Positions 5,271-9,868 of a DNA stretch of 9,868 nt are shown piece after piece. The DNA is taken from positions 10,596 through 20,463 of the forward strand of contig NVVB01000085.1 in NCBI GenBank assembly GCA_002402085.1. The letters are read 5' to 3'. Below the pieces are notes generated by a model. It did no database searches. It was not told where the DNA came from and worked only from the letters and a program-made list of their open reading frames with translations. Made by a program: the position numbers and the translations under genes. Numbering within the stretch: the first letter of the stretch is position 1; every line of letters starts with the position of its first letter. This DNA is from Gammaproteobacteria bacterium (GTDB taxonomy: Bacteria; Pseudomonadota; Gammaproteobacteria; Pseudomonadales; UBA3067).

Positions 5271-6320
5271 CTAAACAGTAGGTGTTAAGCCGCGTTCACT
5301 CGCATCCGGGAGGAGCTGTTGCTTTCTATATTCGCCAGGCGAAACCCCTTCCCAACGTTTAAACGCATGATAGAAAGTTGAAGCATCGGAAAAGCCTAAT
5401 CGAGAAGCCACCGTACCAATCCCCACTGAAGGGTCTCGCAGGAACTCTTGAGCCATATCTTGACGCAAACGATCACGAAGCTCTGCAAAAGAGGTGTTCT
5501 CAAGCTTTAACTTACGCTGCAAAGTACGTGAGGTCATGTTTAAGTGACTCGCCACTTCTTCGATCCCCACCCCACCGGAAGAAAGGTTTTTCTCAACATA
5601 GTCGACTACTTGCCGAGTGATTCGATACCCAGCAGCAAGTCGATTTAGTTTTTCTTCCGCTAACTGCTCCACACGATTATGGAAATCAGGCAATGAACCA
5701 GGCAGAGGATTGTCTAAGCTGTGTTTTTCAAAGAAGATTCTATTCAAGTCAGAGTTAAAGTGCACTGGCACATCAAATATACGACGATATTCGTCGATGT
5801 ATTCGGGCTGAGAATGCGTAAAGTGTACTTGAGCAAGAGGGAACTCCCCACCGTTTAACCAACGACCTATGGCAACAATGCGAGTTAATATAATTTCGTT
5901 ATAAACTGCTTGATTTTCTTTCAGTCGAGCCCCGCCCGGATAATAAGAAAGCACCGCTAAGTCGCCTTCGAAATCCAATTGGAATTGCGCATGAGGGATA
6001 ACCAAATCCTTGTATTTCACCAGCTCGATCAAGGCTTCTCGCCAAGAGTGAGCTGAATACACTAGATCGACCATTATAGATCGACCGTGATAGTGATTAT
6101 TTTCACCGTAGTGCAGGCCAAAGGCCGGATCACCAGAAGCCTCAATTATTGCACTCAGCAGTGCTTCAAATTGATCAATGGTTAAAAATGCATCTGCGGA
6201 ACCTACTAAGGCAGGGTCAATATCTGCACGACTCAACAAATCTTCGATACCGATCTGTTGGCTAACCGCCATATCGATGATACCGGAAAGCACTGAAGCT
6301 GGAATTAAATGGCGTTTCAT
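5271..6320 (-). CDS. AraC-family transcriptional regulator with arabinose-binding-like N-terminal domain
   Basis: This 349-residue protein has the two-part layout of OruR/ArgR-like AraC regulators. An N-terminal ligand-sensing region (about 15-205, with the conserved DPAFGLHYG-like turn near 64-72) is followed by a C-terminal DNA-binding domain. Two helix-turn-helix units are visible: IEEVASHLNMTSRTLQRKL (253-271) and IGTVASRLGFSDASTFYHAF (301-320), followed by the family signature GVSPGEYR (325-332). It acts in the cytoplasm on DNA. The ATG at 6320 is preferred over a TTG one codon earlier; the ribosome binding site is poor. It has its own terminator, so it is not in the same transcript as the thiolase block, yet it is the nearest regulator and reads toward it. 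The effector and targets are unknown; regulation of the adjacent acyl-CoA genes is a guess from position. Confidence 0.92.
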   Translation of the reverse strand: MKRHLIPASVLSGIIDMAVSQQIGIEDLLSRADIDPALVGSADAFLTIDQFEALLSAIIEASGDPAFGLHYGENNHYHGRSIMVDLVYSAHSWREALIELVKYKDLVIPHAQFQLDFEGDLAVLSYYPGGARLKENQAVYNEIILTRIVAIGRWLNGGEFPLAQVHFTHSQPEYIDEYRRIFDVPVHFNSDLNRIFFEKHSLDNPLPGSLPDFHNRVEQLAEEKLNRLAAGYRITRQVVDYVEKNLSSGGVGIEEVASHLNMTSRTLQRKLKLENTSFAELRDRLRQDMAQEFLRDPSVGIGTVASRLGFSDASTFYHAFKRWEGVSPGEYRKQQLLPDASERGLTPTV

Positions 6321-6872
6321 CAAAAGCTACCGTATATTCAACTGGTTAATCGACATAGCGCCTCTCACACAGAATAAATCCTAATATTCCGCTCAGTAAG
6401 AAGACAAAAATGCCGCATAAACTCAGTATGCGTTCGAGCTCAGGCGAGTATATGTACTACCTAACATCTCTTCTATTTATATTAAAAATCAGTACTATAA
6501 ACCATCGGTCTGCTTATTAAGCAAGTTATCCCAACGCTCAAAGCAAGCGAAGTTTAGACCACAATAGCATCGTTAATCTATAGTTGTTTAGTTAATTTGG
6601 CTTAAATTAAGTACTTGAATTGTAATTTCTGTTATTAAACTGTCAACCTGGTCAGAACCTGCCGCAGAAATGGCACTTTTGATATATCCCTTACCCTGGA
6701 ATATCGATAGACTATGCAGCCCATTTTCAGAGACGTTATTATCTCTAGATTGATTAATTTCCCGTTCGGCAACAGGCCGTTAGAGCTAGACATAATCCGG
6801 GTAAGCCCTATCAAATAGTTTAATACTTGATCAGTTTTCCTTCTCTTTTCCAACGTGTGATGACAAATTGTT
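6321..6872. other. Divergent intergenic region between the AraC and DUF349 genes
   Basis: This AT-rich 552-base region should carry promoters for both flanking genes, but I find no hexamer pair good enough to call. Small dyads are present: TGCTTA-T-TAAGCA (6511-6523), and an imperfect 20-base palindrome at 6811-6830 that matches at seven of ten paired positions. A minus-strand open frame at 6635-6853 begins with TTG, has no ribosome binding site and no recognisable features; I do not call it a gene. Confidence 0.7.
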
Positions 6873-9767
6873 ATGGTTCTGGATCGATTTTTTAAGCCTA
6901 AATGGCAACATAAAAAAGCTCAAACTCGACTTCAAGCAGTGGCTCAATTAGACCCAAAAGACAAAGAGCAGCTCAACATACTTCGAACACTTGCCACCGG
7001 CGATACCGAGCCAACAGTTCAGCAGTCAGCAGTTCAGCGCATTAATCAAATTCAACCGTTGGAGGAAATGCTTAAAAACCATCCCGACCAGCAACTGGAA
7101 CACTGGCTCACGCATCAGATCGCTCAATTACTTGCACACAAGCAACCGAAAGAGCTGAACGAAGCAGAACAGATTCAATACATTCAAAAGTGCGATCACC
7201 AAGAAGTCATACAATACCTAGCACTGAACGCAGAAATAAGTGCCCTGCAACTGGCCGCCATTCAAAAGTTAGACAGTGAGTCGCATCTGAGCCAAGTAGC
7301 AATTAGTGCAAGCTCGTCAACGTTACGCTTTGCCGCTGCTGAGCGAATCCATTCCAAACAAGCCCTCGCTGAAGTCGCTAATTTAATTAAAAACAAAGAC
7401 AAAAAGGTCACGCGCTTAGTTAAAGACAAGCTCTCTCATATAGAGCAAACCGATCATCACACTAAACAGCAACTATTGGCGCTTGAAGAAAGTATTGAGT
7501 CGATCGAAAAGCTTGCCAAAGCCACCCACTCGATACAATTTGAAGGACGACTTAAAGGCATCGCGCTCAAATGGAAACAGTTCCCAGAATCAAGCACCTT
7601 AAACTATCTTCCTCGCTACCAGTCGGCGCTTGACCGATGCCAATCGATCATTGACGAACATCAGCAAGAACAGGCCGCCCAACAGCATCACAAAGCCAGC
7701 CTAGAGAGTGCAGCCCAAGAACAAATTAACGCCTGCGAAGAGTTAGAAGGATGTCTAGATGGACTGGGAATTCAAGTCCAAAAAAATGAACTCGATGAAC
7801 CCGCTTTAAACGCAGTCATCAGCAGTCAACACACTCGCTGGGAGGTCGCGTGTCAAAGCACGACGCCTGAATCGAGCGTCTTGCAACGATACCAGCAGTC
7901 CAGCGCTTTAATTAATCAAGTGCTGGCCGCTAATCAACGACTGAAAGAGAAAGAATCTACCATTGAGCCCTTATTAAAGAAGGACGCTAAAGACTTTAGC
8001 AAACTTCGAAATGCTCAACGCACCGTCAGCGCAACCATAAAATACATTGCGTGGCCAAATGGCTTTCAATCACACCCAACACTCGAACAACTTTCTAAAT
8101 TAAGTGTTCGTCTGCAAGATCAGGAAAAGGACAAGCAGCAGTTAATCGAGCAGCGAATTAATACACTAAACCAAACAATTAAAAAAATTGAAGATTCAAT
8201 CAATCAAGGTCAAGTTAAAGCCGCTCGAAAGCTGGCCAAAGATGTCCGTAAAGAATTAGCCGACCTCCCCCACGGCAAAACTAAATCCCTCACCCGAGCG
8301 TTTCACACGCTACAAAGTAAGATGGATGAATATTCAGATTGGCAAGGGTTTGCCACTACGCCCAAGAAAGACCAATTAATTGAAAAAATGGAACAACTCA
8401 TTGAGTCTGAGATCGACGTAGAAGATCGGGCCGACCAGATACATGCGTTGCAAGTGCAATGGAAGCAACTCGGGGCCTCCGACCCCAAACGTTCCAAGTC
8501 ACAATGGGACCGCTTTAAAACTGCAGCGGACCAAGCCTATGAGCCCTGCAAAGCCTACTTCCAAGATAAAAGTGCCCAGCGTGGTGACAACTTAGCAAAG
8601 CGGGTTGCACTCTGCGAACAGTTAGAAAACTATATCGAAAGCATGAATTGGGAGAGTGCTGACTGGAAGAAGGTAGAAGAAATCCATCAGGTCGCGCGGA
8701 AGGAATGGCAACAATACAGCCCAGTAGATCGCGCCGCAGGAAAGGATGCTCAACAACGATTCAATCAAGCACTCAAAGCCATTCAAGAACGCATTAATTC
8801 TGAAAAAGATAACAATGCGGAACAAAAGAATCAATTAATCACACAGGCTAAAGCGTTACTTGAAGAACAAGATTTATACCAAGCAATTGAGGGTATTAAA
8901 TCATTGCAGAGTGACTGGAAAAAAATCGGCGTGACGCAACACCAACAAGGCCGGCAGCAATGGAAAGAGTTCCGCGAACATTGTGATGCGATCTTTGCTC
9001 GACGAGACAAACAACGCAGCGATAAAGTGGCTGATCAAGAGTCTCAAACGCTTCAGGCGGATCAAATTTGCCAAGCCTTTGAGCAATTAATCCAACAGGA
9101 TGACTACAATCAAATCATCAACACCCCCAGAGCGCCAAATCAGTTCCAAACGCAACTAGACGCGCTAACCAACATCCCCAACAATAAACGTAAGAGCATT
9201 GAGCAACGTCTAGCCCAACTGAATCAAGACTTCGCACAAGCCCTACTGTCGGCTACGCAACAGCAGCTATTGGGCCAACTTTCCACGGCTCGTGAAGGGG
9301 CAGACATTTGTCGCCAGATTGAACAACTCTCAGGCACTGACTCGACTCAATTAGAGACCCTCACTGCAAAATGGCCCGAGCAATTCTGCGACCTTGATAA
9401 AAGTTGGCAAAAAGCAATCAACGCTCGACTCAAGCAAGCGACAGACAAAGTCAATCACGCCGACACCACCTCCAATACCACCTCCAACAATGCATTATTA
9501 GAAGACATCGAAAATCTGTGTATCGGCATGGAAATCCTCAGCAACATTGAGTCTCCTTCCTCCGCGCAATCAAAACGCATGGCCTACCAAGTCAATCGCT
9601 TAGCCTCTGGTCTGGGACAAAGCAACCAAGCTCAAACCGATCAAGAACAAATGATTGATATGGAGCTCAAATGGCTGCAACAACCGTGGGTCGACGCGCC
9701 CGAATACGCAGGCCTTGTGCAGCGCTATGAGCGAGCCATTCAAGCGTTTTACAGCAAAGACATATAA
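6873..9767 (+). CDS. Large helical DUF349-domain protein with HEAT-like N-terminal region
   Basis: This 964-residue cytoplasmic protein has no signal peptide or membrane segment and is rich in Gln, Glu, Lys and Ala. The start MVLDRFFKPKWQHK matches the opening of gammaproteobacterial DUF349 proteins, which supports the ATG at 6873; an in-frame TGA 15 bases upstream excludes a longer frame. Residues about 15-190 form short paired helices resembling HEAT repeats. Residues about 195-490 are long amphipathic, probably coiled-coil helices. At least three DUF349 modules follow, marked by W530-KQLG, W612 and W682-KKIG at roughly 80-residue steps, then a helical tail with further Trp-containing repeats. 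No catalytic motif is visible, and the molecular role of the family is not established to my knowledge. There is no Shine-Dalgarno sequence before the ATG. It appears monocistronic within the window. Confidence 0.9.
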   Translation: MVLDRFFKPKWQHKKAQTRLQAVAQLDPKDKEQLNILRTLATGDTEPTVQQSAVQRINQIQPLEEMLKNHPDQQLEHWLTHQIAQLLAHKQPKELNEAEQIQYIQKCDHQEVIQYLALNAEISALQLAAIQKLDSESHLSQVAISASSSTLRFAAAERIHSKQALAEVANLIKNKDKKVTRLVKDKLSHIEQTDHHTKQQLLALEESIESIEKLAKATHSIQFEGRLKGIALKWKQFPESSTLNYLPRYQSALDRCQSIIDEHQQEQAAQQHHKASLESAAQEQINACEELEGCLDGLGIQVQKNELDEPALNAVISSQHTRWEVACQSTTPESSVLQRYQQSSALINQVLAANQRLKEKESTIEPLLKKDAKDFSKLRNAQRTVSATIKYIAWPNGFQSHPTLEQLSKLSVRLQDQEKDKQQLIEQRINTLNQTIKKIEDSINQGQVKAARKLAKDVRKELADLPHGKTKSLTRAFHTLQSKMDEYSDWQGFATTPKKDQLIEKMEQLIESEIDVEDRADQIHALQVQWKQLGASDPKRSKSQWDRFKTAADQAYEPCKAYFQDKSAQRGDNLAKRVALCEQLENYIESMNWESADWKKVEEIHQVARKEWQQYSPVDRAAGKDAQQRFNQALKAIQERINSEKDNNAEQKNQLITQAKALLEEQDLYQAIEGIKSLQSDWKKIGVTQHQQGRQQWKEFREHCDAIFARRDKQRSDKVADQESQTLQADQICQAFEQLIQQDDYNQIINTPRAPNQFQTQLDALTNIPNNKRKSIEQRLAQLNQDFAQALLSATQQQLLGQLSTAREGADICRQIEQLSGTDSTQLETLTAKWPEQFCDLDKSWQKAINARLKQATDKVNHADTTSNTTSNNALLEDIENLCIGMEILSNIESPSSAQSKRMAYQVNRLASGLGQSNQAQTDQEQMIDMELKWLQQPWVDAPEYAGLVQRYERAIQAFYSKDI

Positions 9768-9770
9768 CGC

Positions 9771-9810
9771 AAAACAAAACGGGTTCCGAGTCAATAAATA
9801 CCGGAACCCG
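9771..9810 (-). terminator. Intrinsic terminator facing the minus strand at the window's right edge
   Basis: CGGGTTCCG (9780-9788) pairs perfectly with CGGAACCCG (9802-9810) around a 13-base loop. On the minus strand the stem is followed by TTTTGTTTT (9779-9771); on the plus strand no T-run follows. It therefore probably ends a minus-strand gene whose coding region lies mainly right of the window, and may also weakly terminate or protect the DUF349 mRNA, which stops at 9767. Confidence 0.7.
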
Positions 9811-9868
9811 CTGCACAGATGCCGACACTCGCACTAGCATCAAGCGTCTTACGAAATATCTTTTCATT

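Noticed and set aside
6635..6853. Minus-strand 72-codon frame between the AraC and DUF349 genes
   Set aside because: Starts with TTG, no ribosome binding site, no recognisable domain or signal; long enough to occur by chance in AT-rich DNA.
9667..9867. Minus-strand frame across the end of the DUF349 gene
   Set aside because: Half of it is antisense to the DUF349 gene and it reads straight through the terminator hairpin.
1..9868. CRISPR arrays, tRNA or rRNA genes, insertion sequences, phage or toxin-antitoxin genes
   Set aside because: No regularly spaced repeats, no cloverleaf or rRNA-like segment, no transposase frame and no terminal repeats were seen on either strand.

Overview
The window looks like chromosomal DNA of a free-living Gram-negative bacterium, most likely a marine gammaproteobacterium. 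The evidence is an outer-membrane barrel ending in Phe, Sec-type signal peptides on small periplasmic proteins, an AraC regulator with an arabinose-binding-like N-terminal domain, a PsrA-like palindrome, and a long DUF349 protein that begins like its gammaproteobacterial homologues. The assignment rests on protein resemblance by eye, not on a database search. I see no rRNA, tRNA, insertion sequence, phage gene or CRISPR array.

Layout. (1) Positions 1-1921, plus strand: the 3' part of a porin-like barrel gene, followed after 19 bases by a small exported substrate-binding-protein-like gene, then a 327-base gap and a second paralogous copy with its own candidate promoter. A two-way terminator (1954-1985) closes this block. 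(2) Positions 2003-4673, minus strand: a three-gene acyl-CoA block transcribed in the order thiolase-like protein, DUF35 OB-fold protein (ATGA overlap), then an SDR resembling the dehydrogenase domain of peroxisomal multifunctional enzyme type 2. (3) Positions 4674-5270: a 597-base non-coding stretch with inverted repeats, a PsrA-like palindrome and the terminator of the next gene. (4) Positions 5271-6320, minus strand: an AraC-family regulator. (5) Positions 6321-6872: a divergent intergenic region. (6) Positions 6873-9767, plus strand: a 964-residue helical DUF349 protein, followed by a hairpin whose T-tract faces the minus strand.

How the genes may work together. The barrel and the first substrate-binding-like protein probably share an mRNA and could pass a solute from the outer membrane to the periplasm; no ABC permease or ATPase is present. 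The thiolase-like/DUF35 pair plus the SDR resembles sets used to shorten acyl-CoA side chains of steroids, bile acids or other branched substrates. The thiolase-like protein lacks the usual nucleophilic Cys, which points to aldol-type C-C cleavage or another non-thiolytic reaction. The AraC gene and the PsrA-like palindrome upstream suggest control by fatty-acid or acyl-CoA status, but this is inferred from position and motif only.

Most of the window is ordinary. The points most worth a second look are the Cys-less thiolase with a zinc-ligand-poor DUF35 partner, the palindrome and structured leader upstream of them, the tandem half-size binding proteins, and the C-rich tract between those two genes.
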